Shown: piece by piece, positions 35,318 through 46,475 of the stretch
Numbering within the stretch: position 1 is the stretch's first letter
Layout of the letters: the number at the start of each line of letters is the position of its first letter
Notes under the pieces: model-generated
What the model was told of the DNA's origin: nothing
Seen by the model: the letters and a program-made list of their open reading frames with translations, nothing else
The model's database searches: none
NCBI RefSeq assembly: GCF_014633365.1
Contig: NC_068344.1
Span: 8,881,669-8,945,668, forward strand
Origin: Diospyros lotus
Lineage: Eukaryota; Streptophyta; Magnoliopsida; Ericales; Ebenaceae
Reading direction: 5' to 3'
Length of the DNA: 64,000 bases
Position numbers and translations under genes: made by a program

Positions 35318-36162
35318 CACTACAAGAAATTTGACTTTTAGTGACCACTTTTAATGACGGCCAGTTAAAAGTCGTCACTAATTCCAATCTTTTGTGACGG
35401 TCAGATAGAGTCCGTCACAGATGGTGACCAATAATGACGGCCACACGCGGGCGTCACTGAATATGCCACCTTTAGTGAGGGTCGGGCAATGTTGGTCACA
35501 GATAGAGGCACAATAGTGACGGCCACACGCAATCGTCACTAAATGTTCCACCTTTAGTGAAGGTCGGGCAATGTCGGTCACAAATGGAGGCACAATAGTG
35601 ACGCCCACACGCGGTCGTCACTAAATGTTACACCTTTAGTGAAGGTCGGGCAACGTTGGTCACAAATGGAGGCATAATAGTGACGGTTGATATTATAGTC
35701 ACTAATGGATTAACTTTAGTGACGGCCGACATTATCGTCACTAATGGGTTAACTTTAGTGATGGCCAACATTGTCGTCATTAATGGGTTAACTTTAGTGA
35801 CGGCTGACATCGTGTCACTAACGGGTTAACTTTAGTGACGGTCAACATATAGTGACGGCCACTTATAGTTGTCACTAATGGGTTGCCATTAGTGACGGCC
35901 AGCATTATGGTCACTAATTACATTAGTGACAGCCATATTAGCTGTCACTAATGGATTAACTTTAGTGACGGCTACATATGGCTGTCACTAATGGGTTAAC
36001 TTTAGTGACGGCCAGCTTTATCGTCACTAATTACATTAGTGACGAGGGCATTAGTGACGACTTGTGACGGTTTGTCTGGCCGTCACTAATACTTTTAGTG
36101 ACGGCTTTTTGGGCTTTTAGTGACGACCCTGGCCTCCACTAAAAAGCTTGTTTCTTGTAGTG
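35318..36162. mobile_element. Non-autonomous CACTA element (MITE), 845 bp
   Basis: Inverted ends CACTACAAGAAA. Exact 3-bp duplication TGC (35315-35317 and 36163-36165). The empty site is preserved in copy 1 at 21455-21457. There is no coding capacity: short minus-strand frames reading VTKVNPLVTI are repeat artefacts. The interior is almost entirely repeated AGTGACGGCC...GTCACTAATGGG hairpin units. Its repeat sequence differs from that of the 22493 element (TTAACGACGG), so it belongs to another CACTA family. Confidence 0.95.
35340..36150. repeat. Hairpin-forming tandem repeats in the CACTA MITE
   Basis: About 17 AGTGACGGC-type motifs by eye, most paired with a GTCACTAA-type partner, spaced roughly 45-60 bp. 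The central part (35680-36050) is a fairly regular array with TGGGTTAACTTTAGTGACGG between hairpins. Confidence 0.8.
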
Positions 36163-36378
36163 TGCAAGCGTCCGAGGATTGCCTAAAATGTCACCGCAAA
36201 GGAGGCCAATGTCAGGAGATCGACCAAAAATTTCACTGCACGGCCAAAACAGGTATCCTTTGCCGCATCTAAACATCAAATATCATCGTATCAAGCTGCT
36301 GTCGAACTTAACCATTTTATTTTCGAGGTTTTAGAATGTGAAATTCAATTTCATTCCTTAACCTGCTGTTTAATGCAG

Positions 36379-36411
36379 GTAGGGTAAACGCCAAACTGGT
36401 CACCCTCATGG
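36379..36411 (+). pseudogene. Mini exon of LRK10-like copy 2
   Basis: 33 nt between AG (36377-36378) and GT (36412), in phase with the donor at 36252. Homologous to the 36-nt exon of copy 1, one codon shorter. Confidence 0.6.
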
Positions 36412-37455
36412 GTAAGAACCTTCAAAACTGACTTCTCTGTTCCCAAACCACTTTTGATTTTCCATTTTTAAAGCTTTTCCATCCACAGCCCTAGACATCT
36501 GAGTAATCATTCTGTTTCTGCCCTGCTCCTAAATGGCTTAGCTTATTTTTTGCTGGGGAAGTTTATAAACTCTTTATGAGTTAAATTGTTTTATTATTTG
36601 GTTGATAAAGTTGGAGAGACTTATAAGTTACCCCATCTTATAAGATTTTTCAACAATTTTTCTTAAAAGCTGAGATTCTTAGCTTTGTTTTAAAAAACCA
36701 TGCTATTGGTACTCCTTGAACTATATGTTAGGCTACACAGTGCATTATAAATGACAAAAATACTTTTGGTACCTCACTGTCACACCTCACTACCTCGCAC
36801 TACCTTAGATGAGAGGTATTTTAATCATGCGCCTCACTGACTTATTTCATTGTTTTGAGTGAGGGATATTTTAGACATTTTAACTATATTATATAACCCA
36901 AGTTATAGCCCACATGATATATACCAATAACATTTTTCTATTTTCAATAGCTTATAAAATGTTTAAAAAATCTATAATTGACCAAATAACATTTACATAT
37001 GTTTTGATATTTATTATATGATAGAATAATGTGTTTAGATGTTAAATATTCTTATACTCATTTAAATTTATCACAGTCATTTGGCTATGGTGCAAGAAGC
37101 AAAAGGATTCATTTTTCATAAAAAAAAAATAATTATAAACGTCTACAAAAAGGGACTTGGAAAGATATAAACCTACAACCTTATACTTGACATAGTGTTG
37201 GTCATGACCATATATAGCCACTCTTGAGGACAAGCAATAAGGAATTTTGCTCAACTAACTTGATGAAAGTAATTTTTATGAAACTAATTAATCCACATAA
37301 CCGATCATTCAAGTCAATTTAAATATTACTTCTATGTATTTGTGTAATTGGATATATATTTTACTCAAAAGTAGAATGTATAACCTATATAAATTTGAAA
37401 TTTTATATATCTGATATTTTCTGGTTGCTATTTCATCTTGAAGGCTTAATTATAG
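36412..37455 (+). other. Intron of LRK10-like copy 2, with a small insertion
   Basis: Homologous to the interrupted intron of copy 1. A stretch of about 255 bp (near 36691-36945) is absent from copy 1. Its ends contain CTATTGGTA and the inverse TACCAATAA, so it may be a small MITE. I could not define a target duplication. Confidence 0.5.
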
Positions 37456-38586
37456 GTACAGGAATTGGAACTATTGCATTAGTGGCCATGATATTCTTGT
37501 TCTACTCTACTGAATGGAAACACTTGTCAAGAGAGAATTCTTTGTTTTGCAAATCTTGGGAAAATAGATGATCAAAATGTTGAGGCTTTTCTAAAGAGCT
37601 TTGGTTCTCTTGTCACTAAAAGATATAGATATTTGGAGATTAAGAAAACCACCGACTCTTTCAAAAATAAACTCAGTGAAGAAGGCTTTGGTGGTGTTTA
37701 TAAAGGAAAGTTACATGACGGACACCTCGTGGCAGTGAAACTTTTGAAGGAATCAAAAGGTGATAGAGAACAATTTATTAATGAGGTTGCAAGTATAAGT
37801 CGGACATCTCATGTTAATATTGTGAGTCTATTGGATTTCTGTTATGAGAGTGGAAAAAGGGCTATAATTTATGAGTTCATGGCTAATGGATCTCTCGACA
37901 AATTTATACAGGATAGAAATATGCCAAAAGAACTTGACTTGGGTTTGGAACAATTATATAAGATTGCAGTTGGTGTTGCTAAAGGGTTAGAGTACCTCCA
38001 TTTGGGTTGTAAGACAAGGATTTTGCACTTTGATATAAAGCCTCACAACATTCTTCTAGACGAAAATTTTTGTCCTAAAATATCTAATTTCGGACTTGCT
38101 AAACAATGTCTTCATAAGCAAAGTATCATATCATTGTTTGGAACAAGAGGGACGATTGGATATATTGCCCCTGAGCTATTTTCAAGACACTATGGATGAA
38201 TCTCTTATAAAGTAGATGTTTATAGCTATGAGATGATGATTTTGGACATGGTTGTGAAAAAAGAAAATTGGAATGATTCAGTTGTTGATTGTAGTAGTGA
38301 TATGTATTTTCCAAATTGGATATACAAACATCTTGAAAAGGAACAAGAAATTGGGCTTCATCGTATTACAAGCGATGAAGAAAATGAAAAAACAAGAAAA
38401 ATGATAATAGTTAGCTTGTGGTGCATACAAACCAATCCTTCAAACTTCCCATCAATAACTAAATTGTTGGAAATGTCAGAAGAAAACCTACATTCATTAC
38501 ATGTTCCACCCAAACCTCTATTGTTTTCTATTAATGGACCGTTAATTACACACTATCCAACCACAGATGACATCACATTATGTTGA
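37456..38586 (+). pseudogene. LRK10-like receptor kinase, membrane-kinase exon, copy 2 (stop, frameshift, NFG)
   Basis: Follows an AG acceptor at 37454-37455. The hydrophobic segment (LVAMIFLFY) and the kinase domain are in different frames because of one extra base near 37529-37537 relative to copy 1. Kinase motifs: [28 protein letters not shown] and GTIGYIAPE. The DFG motif reads NFG (codon AAT at 38086-38088), losing the metal-binding Asp. A TGA at 38197-38199 truncates the domain after SRHYG, and the rest remains in frame to 38586. Both the truncation and the Asp-to-Asn change predict no kinase activity. Confidence 0.88.
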
Positions 38587-41500
38587 TCCAATGTGAGTTG
38601 AAGATGTAGAATTCTTTGAAAAGAAAGGTATACAAATATTTACTTATGCAAAATTTAGAAGTTTTATTGATTATTGAATTAGTAACAGAAACCTCAATTA
38701 TTATAATGATTTGTACCTAAGGAAAATAATGTAAATTGTATGTTGATGATCATCTATGAAAAAAGGAAAAAAAAAACTTAGCAACTGCTTATTCTTTTAA
38801 AGATGAGATATTGTGGTAGTTGTGTTTTTTTATAAATATTTTTTAATAGATATTATGATTGCTTTTTAATGCAGTGCAATATTAAGTCCAAGGTTAAATG
38901 ATGTGTTTTATGTATATAAAACTCCACTTAGATAATTTATTTTATAATTCTCTTAAGAATGGAAGGGATAGCATGATGGGAAGGAGTTGGGTTTTACTCC
39001 TCAACTTTAATACCCCAACACCCAAACTCAGAGTTGGGTTATACCTTTGCTGTTTTAGAAATTTTTTAAAATTACGCTTAAACCTCTTATTTTTATTTCT
39101 TCTTTCATCTAGGTCTTTATTAGTTAATTGTTGAAATTCAAAGAGTGTCCCTGGCCCTTTTACTAAGTATGGCTCTCAATTTCATCCCGTAGAGTTCCGA
39201 GTGCACTCGCACCCCAATAATCTTTGAAATATCACGCTGCAACCCTATTTTCTTATAATTATTGCATTTATGCCCTTGATTTCTTTTTTTTTTTTTTCCA
39301 AAATGTCCTTATTTAGGTTTTAATTTTGAGAAAATTATCAAGGTACCCTTAAAGGGTTATACTCTTTGACAAGATTATGAATAAATCCTTTGACCTTATT
39401 TATTTGAATTTCCTATTTCTTTATATATATATATATATATATTTTAAATTTCTAGATATTACAATTTTTTTATGGAAGCCTCAAAATAATTAGATATGAT
39501 GAATTACACCAGTTTCATAAAATTTATTGAATCTTTTAACGTTCATTCATCTCCTCTATTGAACATCAAAGATTTAACCACATGAACTATTTTCATAGAT
39601 TTAACCATATGAACACTTTTCATTGTTACCAAGAGTCTTGGAATTCTTAAAGACTATAAATGCATTTGACATTGTTGTTAAAATCGCGAGTTAACTCGTA
39701 TGATTTTACGAGTTTACATGTCATGAGACATAAAACGAGAAAATAAGTCAACTTACTTGGATGATCAGATTTTATAAAATCAAATCGATTCATAAAGTGA
39801 ATTTTATTCATAAAGTCAACTTACTCGTATGTTTATCGGTCTGAATTTACGAGTTTACCGATTTAAATTTATCAGTTTACCATATATATATGTATGTGTA
39901 TATTTTTATTTGTAATGCTATTATCTACGTGTATAAATAGGTGTAGATTTAAAGAATTAATTTTAAATATGTTACAATCAGATTATGGGTGGGTCTAATT
40001 TTATATTAAAATTGATAATTAGTAAGAAATAAATATATCTCTTTAATATTGATAACTTAATTAGTGTAATGACATAATATAAAAATTTAATAATATTTAT
40101 TATTTTTATAACTTAATATTCTTATTTATATTTAATAATATGTCTCACACAGTTGTCTAGGAATGATTCAACCCACTCTCCCATGCATAATCCCTTCTGT
40201 TTTCAATGGTCAAAGATCTCGCGTTGAATATAATACATAAAGTGAATTTTAATTACTTAGTGTATATATATATATAATATAATATATATATATATATATT
40301 CATCTGCCTATATATAATAAAAAAAATCAGGGAGATGGGAGGTGGGCTCAACCGGAGGCAGTGCAAGATACAACTCCAAGGAGCGGGTCTAACTCAAGGC
40401 ATAGGCTATGCCTTGGGCCTCCAAGAAAGTGGGGCCCTAAAATTTATAATTAATTATTTTTTAATATTTTGAAATTACAAAATTACTAATTCTATTTTAA
40501 TATGATTTTCTTTGAATTTTTATTCTATTTATTTTGTTATTTTATTTGAAGGAGGAGGCCCACAACTCTTCAAATCCACATATCATTTTCTAATATTAGG
40601 TAATATAAATGATCTAATATCAGGTAATATATATGAAATATCATTTAGATGAGGAGGCTTCTAACTTTTTAAATTTATGAATTATTTTTTAATATTAGAC
40701 AATAAATAATAAGGTGTAAAGTAGTAAAGTAACCAAAAAAAAAAAAGATAAGAAGTGGTATTAGTTTAGGTGGACAATTTGATAAAATAATTCTTTGAAA
40801 TACAAAAATTTTGTTTAAAGAATTGCATTGATCTGGACATTGAAATAAAAATTAAAAATAAATCAATAAATTTTTAATACGCAGCACTTGTCTATAAACT
40901 CTTCGCATTACAAAAATATAAGAAATGATTATTTATTTAATTAATATTTTAAATGTTATTTAATAGATAATTATTTTGTTTTTAAAGTACACATATTTCT
41001 TTAAAGTAAAATAAGAGACCTGCTTTTTATGAAAAGTATAAAAACTTTTAATGAGACTTACAATTATTAATAAATAGACTGTAACTTTTATAAATATTAG
41101 CTTTCTTTATAATTAAATCACTTTTTATATCTACAGTATAATAATAAAATATTAATGACAGAATTATCACTTGCTTTCAATGTTAATAAACATAATACTA
41201 CACCCACTAATCAAATATTACTTTATTAACATTACTTTCATAACACAATAATACATGACAGACTCATATACTCTTGATGTATGGTTAGGTTTAGGTTTGC
41301 TTTTTTTTTTTTTTTTTTTTTCTTGTGAAAGTTAAAATTTGATCCCATTTCCATTGGCGCTTAAATTGCGTTATAATTTAATGTGATTTAAGGCATTTGC
41401 GTAGAATTTGTTTATAAATTAAAAATTACTTTTAGAGGACTTGTGCGATGAGGTTCATATGTCCAAATTGTGCCTATAGCCTTCAAGCGCCTCACTTTTG

Positions 41501-42482
41501 TATTCAAACTTAGACACCAGAGTTTAGCCTCAAGTTCTAAGGCCTAAGACCAACTCCACCCTAGGGCCCAGCCCACCTTTGTTTTCAAACTTGAACACCA
41601 TAGTCTAGCCTCAAATTTTGAGGCCCAAGACCAACTCCACTCTCCTCATTGAGAGTTGGCCTTGCCTCTTTACTAAAAGACTTCATTTCATTGCTATCCT
41701 TTAGTTCTTGCGATTAGGATAGTTCATTAACTTCAGTTTACTAGATGTAATGGGTAAATAGTTGAAGGTTGTTCTGTCGTTTCAGTCAATGTTCACTCTG
41801 ACCCAAATTCTTGAAGAAAATGATCACTATACGTCGAAGAACAACCCAACTAATGAGGTTTAGGATCTTGTTTAGGATAAGTTAAAAAGTATTTAATGTT
41901 TAGAGTTAGTTTATTTACAAGAGTTTTTATGTCTTCATATAAGTGATAGAAATGTACTTAGAATTATTATGAGATGAATTAATAAAAATAGTGTTTATCC
42001 TTAACTTTTTGCATAAGATATGAGTAAGATAGAGATATGATTTTTGAATTTCTTAAAGATGTGATCAATTGATGATGTTATAGTTATTCAATTGTAATTT
42101 CTACTTATTATTTAATAATATAAGCATATGACAAGATAAATTTTGATAATTTCTACATTTTGAATAGTCCAACATCATTTTTCCTAAGAGTGTGCTAATC
42201 CCACGAGAGTGGGAGAAACTTGCCCCACTTGTGGGGCATTGATCTTGAGGAAAAATGATGTATTTGGACAAAACTGCCCTTGTATTATATGAATTGAGTT
42301 TTCTTATCTTTTTCCATTGGCATCCCGATGTCTCTTTCTCTTGGTGCATGTATAAATTGGGTCATTAAGTTAATGCGTAAGTTGACCCGTGCCATTGGCT
42401 TTGAGGGTACAAGTCATTTTTTTTTTTTTAATTTGGACGAGATGGGCATTTTTGTAAAATGGAAAATTAAGCCAAGGTATTA
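38587..42482. other. AT-rich intergenic region
   Basis: No gene recognised. It contains (TA)n runs near 39422-39442 and 40263-40303, T-runs at 39287-39298 and 41301-41322, repeated ACGAGTTTAC motifs near 39700-39870, and a 21-bp palindrome-like site centred on 40405 (CAAGGCATAGGCTATGCCTTG, one unpaired base). Short frames have no domain features. Confidence 0.55.
41496..41662. repeat. Tandem duplication of about 82 bp
   Basis: Two imperfect units, each with TTCAAACTT-GA/AGACACCA, TAGCCTCAA and AAGACCAACTCCAC, starting near 41498 and 41580. Confidence 0.65.
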
Positions 42483-42491
42483 TAATATCAA

Positions 42492-42523
42492 GGGAAATTC
42501 TATTTGCAGCCAACGTTTTACTC
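42492..42523 (+). repeat. MULE left TIR
   Basis: 32 bp, ending AACGTTTTACTC. Inside it the motif CGCAGCCA/TGCAACCA recurs at about 42525, 42563 and 42583, which could be transposase-binding repeats. Confidence 0.93.
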
Positions 42524-42880
42524 TTCGCAGCCATAATTAAAATAAATTTAATAATTAATATTCGCAGCCATACTTATTACTCCTTGCAACCAATTATATT
42601 CCAAATTTACCCTCCTATACCCATACACTTCTCCGCCGTGACTCACCGTCGTTCTCAACCTCCACTTGCCTTTGACAGTTACCTACATCGCACTCCGGTT
42701 GTCGCCTTCTCTACAGAGCTGCGTCTCTTTGCTGTGCGCTCTTGAGGTAAGTTTTACTTACATTTTTGATTGTTTGGGTTGTATCCGTGATTTTGGGTTG
42801 GATCTAATGTGAACAACTGCAATTTTTTTGGGTTCGATGGGCTGTTCAGAGGCCAGGGATGGGCTGTTTGGAGGCGGCCT

Positions 42881-43146
42881 CGCCTCCGAAAGCTGAGTTT
42901 CGGAGGCGAGGCCGCCTCCAAACAGCCGAGTTTCGGAGGAGTGAAGCCGCCTCCGAAAGCTGAGTTTCGGAGGCGGCCCTTGCCTCCGAAAGCTAGCTTT
43001 CGGAGGGGACCTTGCCCCTTCGAAAGCTGGCTTTCGGAAGGGGGCAGCCGCCTCCGAACCCTAGGTTTCAGAGACGGGTAGCGGCCTCCGAAACCTAGGT
43101 TTCGGAGGCGGGTAGCCGCTCCCGAAACCCAGGTTTCGGGAGCGGC
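42881..43146. repeat. Palindrome array 1 in the MULE
   Basis: Eight hairpin units in about 265 bp. Examples: 42946-42977 (13-bp perfect arms GCCGCCTCCGAAA, 6-nt loop), 42983-43006 and 43085-43108 (perfect 24-bp palindromes with different centres), and 43115-43146 (15-bp arms, central mismatch). Arms differ between units but remain self-complementary within a unit. The common core is CCGAA...TTCGG. Confidence 0.9.
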
Positions 43147-43646
43147 CCAACTTTCATTTTTTTAATTTTTTTTATTTTATATATTATTTTTATAAAAATA
43201 TTTAAAAAAACTTAATTTTTTAATTAAATTGTCCTAATTAATATTTTTTTATACTTAATTTTTATTTTATTTTTATACAAATATTTGAAAAAACTAAATT
43301 TTTTAATTAAATAGTGATAATTAAATAGTGATAATTTTTTAATTAAATAGGGATAATTTTTTAATTAAATAGTGCTAATATATGCTAATTAATATTTTTA
43401 ATTAAATAGTGCTAATTAATATTTTTGTATACTTAATTTTTTATTAAAACTTAATTTTTTAATTAAATAGTGCTCATTAATATTTTTTATACTTAATTTT
43501 TTATTTAGGTATTGGAGTTGAATAATTTAATTTTTAATACAAGTAAATATATATTTTTTTAATTAATTTTTTAAATCCAATAATAGATTTTCCCAACTAA
43601 CATATTTTATATTTTAATAATTATCATATTAACTTATATTATACAT

Positions 43647-43850
43647 GTCCCGAACTCTACCTTTCGGGACAAATTGATTTTCCCGAACTCTGGAGTTTGG
43701 GAAACATCAACTTTCCCGAACTCCAGAGTTCGGGAACGTTCGTGTTTCCCGAACTCCAGAGTTCACGAAACATGGTATTTCCTGAACTCTAGAGTTCGGG
43801 AAACACCCTGTTTCCCGAACTCAACACCAACGTTCTCGGAGTTTGGGAAA
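43647..43850. repeat. Palindrome array 2 in the MULE
   Basis: Six units spaced about 33 bp, such as 43712-43736 with arms TTCCCGAACTC and GAGTTCGGGAA. One unit (43811-43850) has a long loop. Core CCCGAACTC/GAGTTCGGG. Confidence 0.88.
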
Positions 43851-43992
43851 CTTAAATTTTCCGGATGTATAATAATTTTTTTATCGTAATTTTTTGTTTA
43901 ATATTTTGTATTTTTGTATTATTTTTATGATATGATACGTGATATATTTGTCTGTTATTTTGTAGTTAATTGCTATTGTTTATTTTGTAGAT

Positions 43993-46118
43993 ATGGTATG
44001 TGGTAGAAGAGGTGATGCTTCCTCATCTCAACAGCCTTCTTCTCACCAGCCTTCTTCTTCTCGAGAGCGTCCTACTGCATCAACTAGAAGAAGAAGGAGG
44101 ATTGAGAGTTCTAATGAAACACCTATTTTAGAACGAGTAGAAGAGTCAGTAGAAGAGCCAGCGACAGATTATGTGATACCAGTTGAGGAGCATCCCAACC
44201 CTAATGAAGGGGAAGCAACTGCTCAATCATCTTACTCTCATCACGAGTCTCACCACGAAGATGATATTTCTGAACCACTACCTGGCGGACCTACTGATAC
44301 ATCTGTTCTAAAAAGTTTTAAAAATCATGTTGCATTTGCAATATGGGCAGGAGAGGTAAGTAATATTAGTTTTTTTAGTATTTATCTTTATAATTTAAAT
44401 AATTAGCTATTGTAATTTTTTATAATTTAAATAATTAAGTATTTGAATTTTTTAACAGGAAAGAGGCATATTAAAATGTAGAAACCATGGCCTCAAAATT
44501 CCTGAATGGCCATTGAATAATCAGCCTCGTGTTCGTGATATGGTTATGAGTTCTAGCTTATCACCCTTGCTAGAATGTACTTATCGAAATATAAATCATG
44601 CTCTAGTTTCAGCATTTACAGAGAGATGGCAACCTGAGACTAATACATTTCATTTGCCATTTGGAGAGTTAAGTATAACATTATATGATGTTGCTGCTAT
44701 TTTGAAGATTCCGGTAACATGAAGATTTGTATCTGTTCCTCATCATCTGACACCTACTGAAGCTAGTGATTTATTATGTAGGTTACTTGGGGTTTCATTA
44801 GATGTAGCATCACAACAAATTAGAGAGAATCGAGGAGCATTTGTAAAATTAGATTGGTTAAAAAAAACATTTATGCATCTACCAAATGAGGTTTCTAATG
44901 AAGAGATTGAACATATTAGTAGAGCATATCTGTTATTTTTATTAGGTTGTACTTTATTTGTGGACAAGAGTGGGACATTAGTTTCAGTAGCATATTTGAC
45001 ATTATTAGAAGATTTAAGTATGATCAGTAATTATGCATGGGGAGCTGGGTGTCTTGCATATTTATATCGACAGCTCGGCATTGCTACTAGACGAGAGGTG
45101 AAGAGTATTGCTGGATATCTTACCTTACTTGAGGTAATTATTTTAATTTCATAATTTTATATCATATATTTATATATATTTAACATAATTATTCATATTA
45201 AATTTACAGGCATGGGTATACGAGCATTTCCCTTTTACTAGAATTAGATGTAACTTGTTATATAGTGAAGATCAGCCACGAGCTCTCCGTTGGATACCTG
45301 TTCGCGATACTGATTCTTTACAATCTATTAGGGAGCAGCTTGATGATTTATCACCGGACCAGGTATTTATCATGTATATGATTTGTAAGTTAATTAATAT
45401 ATTATAAAATTAAATTTTAAACTAAATAATATTTACAGTTGATTTGGACGCTGTATCGAAGGGTTCTGGCACACCATCCATTTCCAGAAATTACATTTTT
45501 CTCAGGTTGTCTAAAATGTGGAAATATTATAGAACCATATCATCCCGAGAGAGTTTTGTGACAATTTGGGTATGCACAAACTATTCCTCCACCCCCATTA
45601 TCACCCGTGGAAGCTAAGCGGGGTCCGGCTACGGCTTTATATCGGGTAATTTATACATTTGTTGATGATATGTGGAATCGATGGGATATGCATTTATTAC
45701 CACTACATAGACGTGGTAAATATTCTAAATTTCCATGGCATTTTACACCTGAATATTTAACATGGTATCGAACTATTACACATCCGATTATACAAAATCC
45801 TGTACATCGATCCAGTTTTGATAGAGGTGCAGAAGATATGCTCTTGCTTGCTGAATCAGTAAGTTTTTAAATTATATTTAAGTTATTATTGAATTTAATT
45901 TATTTAAATTAAAAAAATTAATATAATTATTTTTATTTTTATTTCAGCGTAATCGACTAGCATTATATGCTATCCAGCAGATGATTTCAAGTAGTGAGCC
46001 TCTATCTGCTGATGTATGGAGAGAGACATGTTTTGTAGTGAATCGCATTCTAGGCTCTCAGCATCCTTCTGATGATAATATTGAAGCGTCCACGTCTCGT
46101 ACATCTCCGCAAAGATAG
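43993..46118 (+). pseudogene. Plant mobile domain (PMD, MAIN-like) gene carried by the MULE; two in-frame stops
   Basis: Five coding exons, all joined in phase 0: 43993-44355, 44459-45133, 45210-45362, 45439-45858, 45948-46118, each with GT-AG borders. About 593 codons. Residues 1-110 are a Ser/Glu-rich disordered region. From about 115 comes the PMD fold, with ALVSAFTERWQPETNTFHLP and GELSITLYDVAAIL, then HRAYLLFLLG-like helices (SRAYLLFLLGCTLF), the region around LYSEDQPRALRW, and WNRWDMHLL. Stops are TGA at 44720-44722 (after ILKIPVT) and TGA at 45559-45561 (a position usually Arg, so CGA to TGA is likely). Cellular PMD proteins act in genome and chromatin maintenance. PMD genes are known passengers of plant transposons, but their role there is unknown. 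Confidence 0.87.
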
Positions 46119-46475
46119 TTCACTTCGTACTATAGCTTGTTTATAGTTTATTTATAACATCGAGTTGCTTGTAGTTGTTATTTATAGTTGTAATTCGTAA
46201 ACTATAATTTTGAATTATGTATAACTTGTGATAATATTTTATTTTAATATTTATTAGTAAATTTTATTATGATTTATGTAATTTTAATACCATTTACACA
46301 AAAATTAACAGAATAAATTAATAAAAGAAAAAAAATATAACTTTGTACAATTTTCACACTTTTAACAACATAAAGAAATATTACAAACATATAATATAAA
46401 ACATACATATTCGTCATTCATAGGTAAATCAAAAATATATAATGTAAAGCATACATATTGATTATTGCTAATTCA
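46119..46475. other. Shared 3' region between the convergent MULE genes
   Basis: 357 bp, AT-rich, containing the 3' ends of both genes. No further gene. Confidence 0.6.

Larger units (their letters stand above)
34606..36252 (+). pseudogene. LRK10-like receptor kinase, ectodomain exon, copy 2 (split by MITE)
   Basis: The start is ATG 34606 (MSLPIFLFLCLCSLSHLQLL), a clear signal peptide; an upstream in-frame ATG at 34585 is less likely. The galacturonan-binding WAK domain is intact in frame (ISCPNSFGCGKFEPLFF) and several N-x-S/T sites are present. At 35318 a CACTA MITE interrupts codons for FVEL and supplies a stop at 35332-35334. The frame resumes at 36166 with CLKCHRKGGQCQEI and ends at the GT donor after 36252. 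Without the MITE the exon would be open throughout, so this ectodomain was functional more recently than that of copy 1. Confidence 0.88.
31622..39010 (+). repeat. Tandem duplication unit, copy 2
   Basis: Second direct copy of the unit described at 1-31621. It begins at an LTR-like start (TGTAACGACCCG at 31622) immediately after the end of copy 1, and homology to the tail of copy 1 runs out near 39005, after a shared GGTTTTACTCC motif. It contains an LTR-like stretch, a minus-strand copia remnant and a plus-strand LRK10-like receptor kinase pseudogene. The left junction falls on a retroelement-type terminus, which may have taken part in the duplication (inference). Confidence 0.8.
42747..43990 (+). 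other. Probable 5' leader intron of the PMD gene
   Basis: A GC-moderate leader (42600-42746) ends CTTGAG before GTAAGT. A pyrimidine-rich tract and TTTTGTAG precede the coding start two bases later. The intron carries palindrome arrays 1 and 2. Confidence 0.6.

Noticed and set aside
35378..35810. Minus-strand frames with VTKVNPLVTI repeats
   Set aside because: They are translations of the MITE hairpin repeats.
38898..39134. 78-codon plus frame after receptor copy 2
   Set aside because: No domain features and not kept open in the homologous part of copy 1.
42845..43150. CRISPR-like appearance of regular repeats with spacers
   Set aside because: The units are diverged palindromes inside a plant MULE intron, spacers are not unique fixed-length sequences, and there are no cas genes.
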